Assembly: GCA_910578845.1 (NCBI GenBank)
Contig: CAJTSL010000097.1
Span: 1-7,763, forward strand
Origin: an uncultured Lachnospiraceae bacterium
GTDB taxonomy: Bacteria > Bacillota > Clostridia > Lachnospirales > Lachnospiraceae
Reading direction: 5' to 3'
DNA: 7,763 bases
Shown here one piece after another: positions 1 to 6,241 of this stretch. The number at the start of each line of letters is the position of its first letter. Within the stretch, counting starts at the first letter, position 1. The translations under genes were made by a program, and so were the position numbers. The notes beneath the pieces were generated by a model. That model did no database searches and had not been told where the DNA came from. It saw only the letters and a program-made list of their open reading frames with translations.

Positions 1-65
1 GCCTTCGTTGTAAGACCAAGCATTCTGTTAGAGTTCATTGCTGTAATGTTGTGTTGTACTACCAT
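1..65 (-). CDS. fliC: Flagellin, N-terminal start only (continues beyond the left edge)
   Basis: This is the beginning of a flagellin gene; only 21 full codons are in the window. The translation starts MVVQHNITAMNSNRML and continues GLTTK, the conserved N-terminal D0 segment of flagellins. In that family this segment pairs with the C-terminal D0 helix to form the filament core and acts in type III export. The ATG at 65 is chosen because AAGGAGG (74-80) lies 8 nt upstream and the conserved N-terminus begins exactly there. A SigD-type promoter lies at 195-221, giving an untranslated leader of about 120 nt. The gene follows a run of glycosyltransferase genes on the same strand, and another flagellin sits at the other end of the window. 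Whether the two flagellins are near-identical copies cannot be judged, because different ends are visible. The symbol is a family name (also called hag or flaA). Confidence 0.95.
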   Translation of the reverse strand, partial: MVVQHNITAMNSNRMLGLTTK

Positions 66-73
66 AGTATATT

Positions 74-80
74 CCTCCTT
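74..80 (-). promoter_or_regulatory. Strong ribosome binding site of the downstream flagellin
   Basis: Read on the minus strand this is AAGGAGG, an essentially perfect anti-16S match, 8 nt before the flagellin ATG. It fixes the start codon and fits a very highly expressed protein. It also contains GGA, so it could serve as the second CsrA contact site together with the hairpin at 91-104. Confidence 0.9.
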
Positions 81-90
81 GAATTGGTTA

Positions 91-104
91 CGGCTTCCTT
101 GCCG
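91..104 (-). promoter_or_regulatory. Leader hairpin with GGA in the loop, candidate CsrA site
   Basis: In the flagellin leader (minus strand) the sequence CGGC-AAGGAA-GCCG forms a perfect 4-bp GC stem with a six-base loop containing GGA. It lies 10 nt upstream of the Shine-Dalgarno, which also contains GGA. CsrA is known to bind GGA in hairpin loops. In Bacillus subtilis it represses hag translation by bridging an upstream hairpin site and a site over the Shine-Dalgarno, with FliW as antagonist. The arrangement here matches that architecture. Neither csrA nor fliW is in the window, so the assignment is inference. Confidence 0.55.
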
Positions 105-164
105 CTTTTCTTCGCAACGGTTCTGCTGGCTCGTACGCTGCCTTCAGTCCCATTATGGATAATT

Positions 165-187
165 AAGTAAATGAATCTACTTTACTT
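165..187 (-). other. AT-rich stem-loop at the predicted 5' end of the flagellin mRNA
   Basis: On the minus strand AAGTAAA and TTTACTT form 7-bp arms around a 9-nt loop. The predicted SigD transcription start is about position 188, so this hairpin would sit at or within a base or two of the mRNA 5' end. 5'-terminal stem-loops are known to stabilise abundant mRNAs, which would suit flagellin. It is AT-only apart from one G-C pair, has no T-tract, and is therefore not a convincing terminator for the upstream transferase gene. Confidence 0.4.
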
Positions 188-194
188 ATAGTAT

Positions 195-221
195 ATATCG
201 GAAAGCTAGCGATATACTTTA
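195..221 (-). promoter_or_regulatory. SigD (sigma-28) promoter of the downstream flagellin gene
   Basis: On the minus strand TAAA (218-221, followed by G) is separated by 16 nt from CCGATAT (195-201). Relative to the SigD consensus TAAA-N15-GCCGATAT, only the leading G of the -10 box is replaced, by T. Expected transcription starts near 188. SigD/FliA drives late flagellar genes such as flagellin, which agrees with the ORF downstream. The -35 element overlaps the TAA stop (219-221) of the preceding glycosyltransferase gene, leaving no spare bases between the two units. The -10 box also lies in an inverted repeat, TATATCG and CGATATA around 9 nt. Confidence 0.85.
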
Positions 222-1328
222 GGTAAATTTTAAATATTCCCGCACGAACTTCTCCCGTTCTTTCTCGTAATTCGTCAGATTGATAAACCCACAGTCATGT
301 ACGCACCATGGCGCCTGCATATCCGGGACGATGACCTTATGTCCTCTTCTGATAAATTCTTTGCTCTGTGAGCAGTCATAGAAGTCCCATCCTGTGAACA
401 AATCCTCTCTCCATGCGACATCATACTGTGTCACCATGAGAAAGCCGTCAATTGCATCCGCCTCCATATATGGCAATCCCGAGGGAATTGCATTGGCCAG
501 TAATTCCGTTTCATAAATATGCTGCTCATACAGCATGCCATATCTGTCAGCATCCCACATGACCCCCGAAGAGGGCATTTTTTCCACGCCAATATTCCCA
601 ATCATGCCAACTTGGGGATTTGCCCGGAATATCTCCACACAATCTCTGATGAAATACGGATTGATAATGAACGTATCATGATGCAGATATACTTTATATT
701 TTGCATGTGAATGTTGCATTGCCTCATTATAGGCAGACGTCAGGGACTTAGCATCTTCCACTGTCAGAATATCCACCCGGATATCCTCTGGCACGATTAA
801 ATGATTAATATAATAGATGCACTCCTGTGCATAGGCTTGGTCATTCGTGCAGATAATGAAACAGATTTCCTCTTCTGTCGTTTTCTGGCTGACAGAGCCG
901 GGCTCCCCTGTTCCTGTGTTGCCAGGATCCAAATGGCCTCCCTGGATCGTCTGCAAAACTTTATCCTTATTGACAATAGAAAAGTCAATTACCCGCAGCA
1001 ATTCATAAGATGAAACCTTCTGCATGGCAAGGAACTGATAGAAAGATGCCATACTATCATCCATGACATCAAAATCCATCCTTCTTAAATAAAACTTTAA
1101 TGCTGTATAACGCTCTATTAATGCATTAATGTCCGAAACCTTGGCAAAAACAGATTCCTGGCCCGCCGCCTTTTCCTGCTCATGAATCGTACATAGATAA
1201 CAAGCCATGGCAAGCACATTATCATGTTCCGTTATATCCTTGTAGGAGAGCAACAAAGGTTTGATCCCGTCATAATCTCCACTAGCGATCAGTCTGTCCA
1301 CCTCGTTCTTCAGTTCCCGTCCATCCAT
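219..1328 (-). CDS. Glycosyltransferase with family-2-like (GT-A) C-terminal domain
   Basis: The predicted protein is a 369-residue cytosolic glycosyltransferase. Residues 1-150 are largely helical and of no recognised family. From residue 154 a Rossmann-like GT-A fold begins (EICFIICTNDQ). H216-H217-D218 sits at the end of a beta strand (KVYLHHDTFI), the usual place of the metal/sugar-nucleotide site in GT2-type enzymes. WDFY at 314-317 and a WCVHDCG segment near the C-terminus complete a pattern resembling the 'Glyco_tranf_2_5' type of family. Donor and acceptor cannot be read from the sequence. It is the last gene of a three-gene minus-strand run, 41 nt after the preceding stop, and its own stop overlaps the flagellin SigD promoter, so flagellin is a plausible target. 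The ATG at 1328 is preferred because AGGAAAGGA lies 9 nt upstream. ATG 1337 is also possible; TTG 1388 would overlap the upstream gene and add no conserved sequence. Confidence 0.88.
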   Translation of the reverse strand: MDGRELKNEVDRLIASGDYDGIKPLLLSYKDITEHDNVLAMACYLCTIHEQEKAAGQESVFAKVSDINALIERYTALKFYLRRMDFDVMDDSMASFYQFLAMQKVSSYELLRVIDFSIVNKDKVLQTIQGGHLDPGNTGTGEPGSVSQKTTEEEICFIICTNDQAYAQECIYYINHLIVPEDIRVDILTVEDAKSLTSAYNEAMQHSHAKYKVYLHHDTFIINPYFIRDCVEIFRANPQVGMIGNIGVEKMPSSGVMWDADRYGMLYEQHIYETELLANAIPSGLPYMEADAIDGFLMVTQYDVAWREDLFTGWDFYDCSQSKEFIRRGHKVIVPDMQAPWCVHDCGFINLTNYEKEREKFVREYLKFT

Positions 1329-1337
1329 AGGCCACAT

Positions 1338-1346
1338 TCCTTTCCT
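1338..1346 (-). promoter_or_regulatory. Ribosome binding site deciding the start of the family-2-like transferase
   Basis: Minus-strand AGGAAAGGA ends 9 nt before ATG 1328 and directly abuts ATG 1337. The spacing favours 1328, although its first AGGA could serve 1337. It argues against the upstream TTG at 1388. Confidence 0.6.
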
Positions 1347-1369
1347 ATATTTATTCCAGCACACATAGA

Positions 1370-2569
1370 TCAGGCACGCGCCACCCAATCCATTAATTCC
1401 TTCATTTTCTTCTCATATGTAAAGCAATTTATCACTTTCTCATAACCGGCTCTTGCTATCTGCTCCCGTTCTCTATCGTGTGCCAAATAGTAATCCACTT
1501 TTTCTACTAGCTCCTCCGGCGTCCGGAACATTACGATTTCTTTGTCCTCTTCAAACAGTTCCGCTGTTTCTACGCCATAACTAGATAGCACAAATCCACC
1601 TGCGCTCATGATATCCATAATCCTCTGGGGCGTACCTCCCTCTATCCCTTTTAAAGAAATATTCAGATTGATCTTGCTCCCTGCATAGACAAGGGAAGCA
1701 GCTTTTCCGAACATAACAGGCATATTCACATGGACATTCTGTAGTTTCTTTGCTTCTTGTTGGCTGAAAGTATAAAGCGTAACCTCATGCGCTTCTGCAA
1801 GCAAGCCCAAAACTGCCATTCTTTCTATATGTGCCAGTTTCCGGATCAAATATAAGGCTTCAAAATAGCGCACTTCCTCAATGTCTTGTTTGGTATCCGG
1901 TATCGAAAACTCCGGGTTCGTCATTTTAATATAATCTAATATCTCCTGTCCCGTCTTACCATAAACCCGGTTCACGCCGTCCCAGCGAAACGCCGCCTCT
2001 TCAAAGATACTGTTGAAATAATATTGCATATTCGTCGGTATCATCCCTAACATTCTATCGTAAGAATTGTTCTCATACAATCTGCCTACGAAACAAATAT
2101 CATGGAAATAATGTCCCTGTAAAGTTTCCTGTATCTCCCGGTTCCATTCCATCACATCCGCCTTAGAGACTGATAATGGCTGATACATGGCATTACGGAT
2201 CCCATATGTGGCAAACCGGTCCCTATCAAGTCTGTCAAATGTCGAAATCCACATATTGTCCAATTTCGCCAAAGGATTATACACATTCTGATATGGCGCG
2301 TCCCATAAGATGCTGATATACGGTTTCTTGCCTTTATAAGCTGCCAGAGCCACATTCATTACGAAAAACAGTGATAACAATGCATCAATTCCCTGTTCTT
2401 CCATATATGCCAAAATCCCGTTGACCTTATTTTCATCCAGGAATCCTGTTGACATCGAAGCCGGATCTCCCGGATATTGTATCACAGTATGCCCAAGATG
2501 TTCCAAAGCCCTGATTATATATTTACTGGATTCTGTCTTTCCCACCGCATGTACATATAATATTTTCAA
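1370..2569 (-). CDS. CgeB-like GT-B glycosyltransferase (paralogue A)
   Basis: The predicted protein is a 399-residue transferase of the CgeB / DUF3880 plus group-1 glycosyltransferase type. The N-terminal Rossmann half starts KILYVHAVGKT and carries the family landmark WDAPY (89-93), followed by a TFDRLDRDRF segment and YQPL. The C-terminal donor-binding half has INLNISLKGIEGG, with E310, then TPQRIMD ending at D319, then ETAELFEEDKEIVMF. It ends with a helical YEKKMKELMDW tail. It is closely related to the genes at 2566-3741 and 6242-7411. CgeB is known as a spore-coat glycosylation protein in Bacillus; here the neighbours are flagellins, so a flagellin target is inferred. TTG 2569 is preferred because the paralogues begin M-K/R-ILY at this point, and GGGTGGA (2579-2585) lies 9 nt upstream. 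This start gives a 4-nt TTGA overlap with the preceding stop, suggesting translational coupling. ATG 2587, six codons earlier, is the alternative. Confidence 0.88.
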   Translation of the reverse strand: MKILYVHAVGKTESSKYIIRALEHLGHTVIQYPGDPASMSTGFLDENKVNGILAYMEEQGIDALLSLFFVMNVALAAYKGKKPYISILWDAPYQNVYNPLAKLDNMWISTFDRLDRDRFATYGIRNAMYQPLSVSKADVMEWNREIQETLQGHYFHDICFVGRLYENNSYDRMLGMIPTNMQYYFNSIFEEAAFRWDGVNRVYGKTGQEILDYIKMTNPEFSIPDTKQDIEEVRYFEALYLIRKLAHIERMAVLGLLAEAHEVTLYTFSQQEAKKLQNVHVNMPVMFGKAASLVYAGSKINLNISLKGIEGGTPQRIMDIMSAGGFVLSSYGVETAELFEEDKEIVMFRTPEELVEKVDYYLAHDREREQIARAGYEKVINCFTYEKKMKELMDWVARA

Positions 2570-3741
2570 TTTATCTGTTCCACCCATTCCATAAGCTTTC
2601 TCAATTTTTTCTCATAGGTAAATTCCTGTAATACCTTTTTCTGCCCTGCGTTTGCAATCCGTTCCCGCTCTTTCTCATGAGAAAGATAATATCCCGCCTT
2701 TTCCACCAGTTCTTCCGGTGTGCGGAACATTACAATTTCTTTATCTTCTTCAAATAATTCCGCTGTCTCCGGGCAAAAGTTCGTCATAGCAAATCCGCCC
2801 GCTCCCATAATATCCATAATCCTCTGCGGCGTACCGCCCTCTATCCCTTTTAAAGAAATATTTAAGTTAATCTTGCTCCACGCATAAACAGTGGATACCG
2901 CCTCTCCTGGCTGCACCGGTGGCATGACGCGCACACTTGGCACCCCTGACACATCCGTATTCGTATTGGTATACAACGTGACCGGAAAAATCTCGCCCAA
3001 CATATTTAACGTACAGATCCTTTCAATATTGGCTATCTTCCTGATTAAATACAATATCTCGAAATATTTGATATCCTCGACATCTAATACATTGTCAATC
3101 TTAAAGTCCGGAACCACCAACTGGAGATAGTCCAATATTGCCTGGTCCGTCTTCCCATAAACACGATTGATGCCGTCCCAGCGGAATGCAGCCTCTTCGA
3201 AAATACTGAAAAAATAGTCCTGGATCTTTCCCGGTATCTTCGATGCATATTTATCGTAGAGGTTATCATCATACAGGCTGCCCACAAAGCTAATCTCATT
3301 CTGGTATCTTCCATTCAGCTTTCTTTTCACATCCCATTTCAATATGTCATCTTTATTAATCGCAAGCGGCTGATATAAGACATGTGGTATGCCGTCTTTT
3401 ACAAATCTGTCATAATCTAATTTGTCAAACACGGAGTAATAACAGTTCTCCATTTTCCCGAACGGCGTATAGAGCTTAATATATGGCGCGTCCCAGATAA
3501 TGGAAACATATTTGATGTGAAGCCTGTAAGCGACAAGCGCCAGATTATAGATCAAATGAATTGACATTACATGCGTAATCTGGTGTTCCTTAATATAGGC
3601 CGTCAACTTCTCCATCTCTTCATCATTTAAGGTAGAATTGGCTTGTACATGAGAATATTCTTCTACCGTATATCCAATCTTTTTCAAACTATGTACGACA
3701 TCTTTTGTCTTCGCCATCCCATAGACATATAATATTTTCAT
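2566..3741 (-). CDS. CgeB-like GT-B glycosyltransferase (paralogue B)
   Basis: This is a 391-residue stand-alone CgeB-like transferase and the first gene of the three-gene minus-strand run. It starts MKILYVYGMAKT and carries WDAPY at 83-87, FDKLDYDRF from F105, and the C-terminal INLNISLKGIEGG block with E301 and D310, followed by AELFEEDKEIVMF. Its sequence is closest to the next gene downstream: a 53-nt stretch (2810-2862) matches 1611-1663 with only two mismatches, so the two arose by tandem duplication. The segment between LYTN and SKINLN (about residues 255-285) differs strongly from the paralogues, which could mean a different donor or acceptor. ATG 3741 is chosen because AGGGAG (3751-3756) lies 9 nt upstream and the paralogue 6242-7411 starts at the same residue. 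An in-frame extension to 3861 would run back through the promoter and into the divergent gene. A cytosolic location is inferred, as no signal peptide or membrane segment is visible. Confidence 0.9.
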   Translation of the reverse strand: MKILYVYGMAKTKDVVHSLKKIGYTVEEYSHVQANSTLNDEEMEKLTAYIKEHQITHVMSIHLIYNLALVAYRLHIKYVSIIWDAPYIKLYTPFGKMENCYYSVFDKLDYDRFVKDGIPHVLYQPLAINKDDILKWDVKRKLNGRYQNEISFVGSLYDDNLYDKYASKIPGKIQDYFFSIFEEAAFRWDGINRVYGKTDQAILDYLQLVVPDFKIDNVLDVEDIKYFEILYLIRKIANIERICTLNMLGEIFPVTLYTNTNTDVSGVPSVRVMPPVQPGEAVSTVYAWSKINLNISLKGIEGGTPQRIMDIMGAGGFAMTNFCPETAELFEEDKEIVMFRTPEELVEKAGYYLSHEKERERIANAGQKKVLQEFTYEKKLRKLMEWVEQIN

Positions 3742-3750
3742 CACCATATT

Positions 3751-3756
3751 CTCCCT
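3751..3756 (-). promoter_or_regulatory. Ribosome binding site of CgeB-like paralogue B
   Basis: Minus-strand AGGGAG ends 9 nt before ATG 3741 (3 nt before ATG 3747). It supports the 3741 start, which also matches the N-terminus of the paralogue at 6242-7411, over the long in-frame extension. Confidence 0.65.
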
Positions 3757-3769
3757 GCAAAATTTTCTA

Positions 3770-3798
3770 TCGCAAATTCTCACTCTTTCCAGTATAAT
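3770..3798 (+). promoter_or_regulatory. Promoter for the plus-strand fusion glycosyltransferase gene
   Basis: A perfect TATAAT lies at 3793-3798. The best -35 at 17-nt spacing is the poor TCGCAA (3770-3775). Predicted start is near 3805, leaving a leader of about 34 nt before ATG 3839. The strong -10 supports a promoter, but the weak -35 makes strength uncertain. Confidence 0.5.
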
Positions 3799-3819
3799 GG
3801 AAGAAAAGAAAAAAGTAAA
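3791..3819 (-). promoter_or_regulatory. SigA-type promoter for the three-gene minus-strand transferase run
   Basis: On the minus strand TTTACT (3814-3819, 4 of 6 consensus bases) is followed by exactly 17 nt and TATACT (3791-3796, 5 of 6). Transcription would start near 3784 and give a leader of about 40 nt before ATG 3741. The -10 box overlaps the plus-strand -10 box by four bases, so both directions may fire from one melted region. Confidence 0.55.
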
Positions 3820-3828
3820 ACATTTAGC

Positions 3829-3833
3829 GAGGA
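3829..3833 (+). promoter_or_regulatory. Ribosome binding site of the plus-strand fusion gene
   Basis: GAGGA lies 5 nt before ATG 3839, and the protein starting there opens directly with the first beta strand of the domain (MSISIFTITH). An upstream in-frame ATG at 3797 falls inside the TATAAT box and would not be in the mRNA. Confidence 0.7.
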
Positions 3834-3838
3834 ATTCT

Positions 3839-6226
3839 ATGTCTATTTCCATATTTACCATTACCCATGTGCCTTTTAACCCACCAAAAGACCCTATTTA
3901 TGTGCCTCTGCAAGTCGGGCATGCCACACATGATGACTATGGCTACCTAGGAGACGATACCGGGGATCATATTTCAGAGAAGAACCAATACTATAGTGAA
4001 CTGACTGGGTTATACTGGATTTGGAAAAACTATACCGGAGCCGATTACCTGGGGTTGTGCCATTATCGCAGGTTTTTTTTGAACGATAGCGCACAACTGA
4101 TGAGCGAGAGCGATTATCTGGACATACTGTCCCGCTATGACGTCATCCTATCCGAATCCCGCCAAGGCGACTTTGATTACCGTACAATTTATGGGCGTTC
4201 TCATGATATCCGTAATCTAGACATGACCGGAGAAATCATCAAAGAAAAATATCCCGATTACTATCCAACATTCCTAGAGGTCATTGCCGATAACCACTGC
4301 TATGTCGGCAATCTCTTTGTCGCGCCCGAAAAGTTATTCCATGCATATTGCGAATGGCTTTTCACGATCTTCTTTGCTCTCGAAGAAAGAATTGATGTGG
4401 AAAATTATGACGACTATCACAAAAGAGTATTCGGTTTTCTTTCCGAACAGTTATTGATCGTCTGGGTCAAGCACAACCGTCTCTCTTATTACGAGGCACA
4501 TTTTGGCTTGAGCCAGGAAAAAGCCGAGACCATCCAATTAAAGCAAGCGCTTCGGGATGCGCTTCATTCCGGTGACATCACTGGCGCTTACTCCCATCTC
4601 TGCCATACATTGGACAAGCGTCCCGACCTTCTCCTGGAAATGTCAGATTTCAATCAGGAATTAAAGACGATTGAACATATCCTAAATGTATGCCGGGTAG
4701 AAGAAGAGGCCGGGTTGCCAACGCTCCTACAATTCTCTACAGACCTTGATGTATTGATCAAGCATTTCCGTCTTCTCGTTTCTATATTGGAGAAAATCCA
4801 AGACGGAACCGTCAACGAAGATGAGATAACATACCTAGTCCGCTGCAAAGTCTCCTACAAGGGGATTGTTTATGCTATCCAAAATTCTAAATCACTATCC
4901 GCCCATCCGCTCAAGCTGCTAAACCAGTTGGCAGTCATCTATGCCAATGCCGGCGAACCTCTGACCGCCCTTTCTTTCCTGGAAGAAGCGATTTCCATTC
5001 ATGAGACGGACCAAACAACAATTGCTAATATGATTGCTGTATTGCAAAGCATGGGACAGGATGAGATGGCGGAAGAATACCGGGCGTTTCTTGTATGCAA
5101 TTTAAGAATCGTTGTCTTTACCGGTTCGGGCATCCCCATACTGGACTATATCGCGGAACAATACATCCTTGCGCTACGGACACTTGGGCATACAGTCATG
5201 CCCTTTGATAAGAGACTTTTTGAAGAAAGCATGGATGCTCTGTTTGCTTTTCAAAAAGACGGCTTAGACTTAGCGATCGTTTTCAATAACGCCTGCTTCC
5301 AGATGCGCTTACAGTCCGGTAAAAGCCTCTGGGATATCTGGGATACGCCATGCATAAATGTCCTGGTTGACCACCCCATGTATTATTTTGATACATTGGA
5401 TAATGCGCCATCCTGTGGCATTGTCGCCTGTGCTGACCGGACTCATGTCGCCTATGTGGAGCGGTTCTATAAAAGCGTCCACAAAACGCTCTTCCTCCCG
5501 ACTGCCGGAGAATGCCTGAAAGACTATCAAGACCTGAAACCGTTCGCAGAACGCGCCATTGACGTCCTTTTCATTGGCAGCTATAAATATCATCATGATG
5601 TTGTCTACGATGCTTTTGACCAAAAGCTCGAGCGGGAACTGCTATCCCATCCTGACGAAACATTTGAGGAAGCGGTAGCGCGCTGTCTGCAAGCGGAACA
5701 TAACATGCTGACAGAAGGCGAGCTCAAAGAGTTCATCCAAAGCCATCGCTTCGTCGATGTCAATACGAATTCCCTGTTCCGCGCGCGAATCCTGGAAGCG
5801 CTTGTGCATTCCGGTATTTCTGTAACGGTTTATGGGGGCGGCTGGGAAATGCTCCCTATTTTCCGTCACCCTAATTTTCTCTATCAAGGGATCATACCTC
5901 CGGCAGAGGGCATTGCCTTAATGGAAGATAGCAAGATTGTGCTAAACCACATGGCATGGTTTAAGGCCGGCGCAAGCGAACGGATTTTTGAATCCATGCT
6001 GCAAGGAGCTATTTCCTTAACCGACGATAGCATCTATTTACGAGAATGTTTTGAAGATTTCACAGATATCGCTTTTTACTCCTTAGACCATCTGGACGAA
6101 TTGCCCCAGATAGCCCAAAAGCTGCTCACTAATAGCAAACTATCCGAACACATCCGAAAAAAGGCCTATCAAAAAGCCAAGGATTGCCACACATGGGAGA
6201 AGCGCATAGAGACACTGCTTTCTTAA
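3839..6226 (+). CDS. Two-headed glycosyltransferase: DUF4422 domain, TPR-like linker, CgeB-like GT-B domain
   Basis: This 795-residue protein appears to join two glycosyltransferase modules. Residues 3 to about 220 match DUF4422, a GT-A-like sugar transferase family: N49 to N64 carries the ELTGLYWIWKN signature and 69-80 the DYLGLCHYRRFF signature, with a VGNLFVAP strand near 156. Residues about 230-420 are helical; 361-420 read like a TPR pair (LNQLAVIYANAGEPLTALSF). From L422 a CgeB-like GT-B unit runs to the end. It has WDTP in place of the neighbours' WDAPY, a GASERIFES motif with E714 and E718, and a CHTWEKRIETLLS tail. The 374-residue C-terminal unit is close in length to the stand-alone CgeB-like neighbours. 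It might add two successive sugars, or use the TPR region to hold flagellin; both are inference. It is the only plus-strand gene here, diverging from 3741 and converging on 6242. No signal peptide or membrane helix is evident. Confidence 0.88.
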   Translation: MSISIFTITHVPFNPPKDPIYVPLQVGHATHDDYGYLGDDTGDHISEKNQYYSELTGLYWIWKNYTGADYLGLCHYRRFFLNDSAQLMSESDYLDILSRYDVILSESRQGDFDYRTIYGRSHDIRNLDMTGEIIKEKYPDYYPTFLEVIADNHCYVGNLFVAPEKLFHAYCEWLFTIFFALEERIDVENYDDYHKRVFGFLSEQLLIVWVKHNRLSYYEAHFGLSQEKAETIQLKQALRDALHSGDITGAYSHLCHTLDKRPDLLLEMSDFNQELKTIEHILNVCRVEEEAGLPTLLQFSTDLDVLIKHFRLLVSILEKIQDGTVNEDEITYLVRCKVSYKGIVYAIQNSKSLSAHPLKLLNQLAVIYANAGEPLTALSFLEEAISIHETDQTTIANMIAVLQSMGQDEMAEEYRAFLVCNLRIVVFTGSGIPILDYIAEQYILALRTLGHTVMPFDKRLFEESMDALFAFQKDGLDLAIVFNNACFQMRLQSGKSLWDIWDTPCINVLVDHPMYYFDTLDNAPSCGIVACADRTHVAYVERFYKSVHKTLFLPTAGECLKDYQDLKPFAERAIDVLFIGSYKYHHDVVYDAFDQKLERELLSHPDETFEEAVARCLQAEHNMLTEGELKEFIQSHRFVDVNTNSLFRARILEALVHSGISVTVYGGGWEMLPIFRHPNFLYQGIIPPAEGIALMEDSKIVLNHMAWFKAGASERIFESMLQGAISLTDDSIYLRECFEDFTDIAFYSLDHLDELPQIAQKLLTNSKLSEHIRKKAYQKAKDCHTWEKRIETLLS

Positions 6227-6237
6227 AAGCCGTGTCT
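6210..6237. terminator. Hairpin between convergent transferase genes, possible weak terminator
   Basis: AGACAC-T-GCTTT, loop CTTA, AAAGC-C-GTGTCT folds into an 11-bp stem with one T/C mismatch and spans the stop codon of the plus-strand gene. It sits in the 15-nt gap between the convergent stops, where a shared terminator is expected. Downstream on the plus strand there is only TCTGTTAATTTCC, and on the minus strand no T-run at all. Intrinsic termination would therefore be inefficient; it may instead be a 3'-end stabilising or processing hairpin. Confidence 0.45.
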
Positions 6238-6241
6238 TCTG

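Noticed and set aside
84..125. Alternative leader fold pairing the CGTTGC region with GCGGCA, which would compete with the GGA hairpin
   Set aside because: It needs two adjacent G-T wobbles in a 5-bp stem, so it is too weak to propose as a riboswitch-like alternative.
1329..1388. TTG 1388 start of the family-2-like transferase
   Set aside because: It overlaps the previous gene and lacks a ribosome site, while AGGAAAGGA is well placed for ATG 1328 (or 1337).
1370..3741. Spore-coat role suggested by the CgeB resemblance
   Set aside because: CgeB's spore role is known from Bacillus, but here the only non-transferase neighbours are flagellins and no spore gene or sporulation promoter is visible.
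3797..3838. N-terminal extension of the fusion protein from ATG 3797
   Set aside because: This ATG lies inside the TATAAT box, so it would precede the mRNA start. The extension is lysine-rich and has no conserved sequence, and ATG 3839 has a proper GAGGA site.
3742..3861. N-terminal extension of CgeB-like paralogue B back to 3861
   Set aside because: It would read through the promoter region and overlap the start of the divergent gene. The paralogue 6242-7411 begins at the residue matching ATG 3741, which has its own AGGGAG site.
5309..5623. 104-codon open frame on the minus strand inside the fusion gene
   Set aside because: It is antisense to a clearly conserved domain, has no ribosome site, and its translation resembles no family. 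The same holds for the other short frames opposite or within the five transferase genes.
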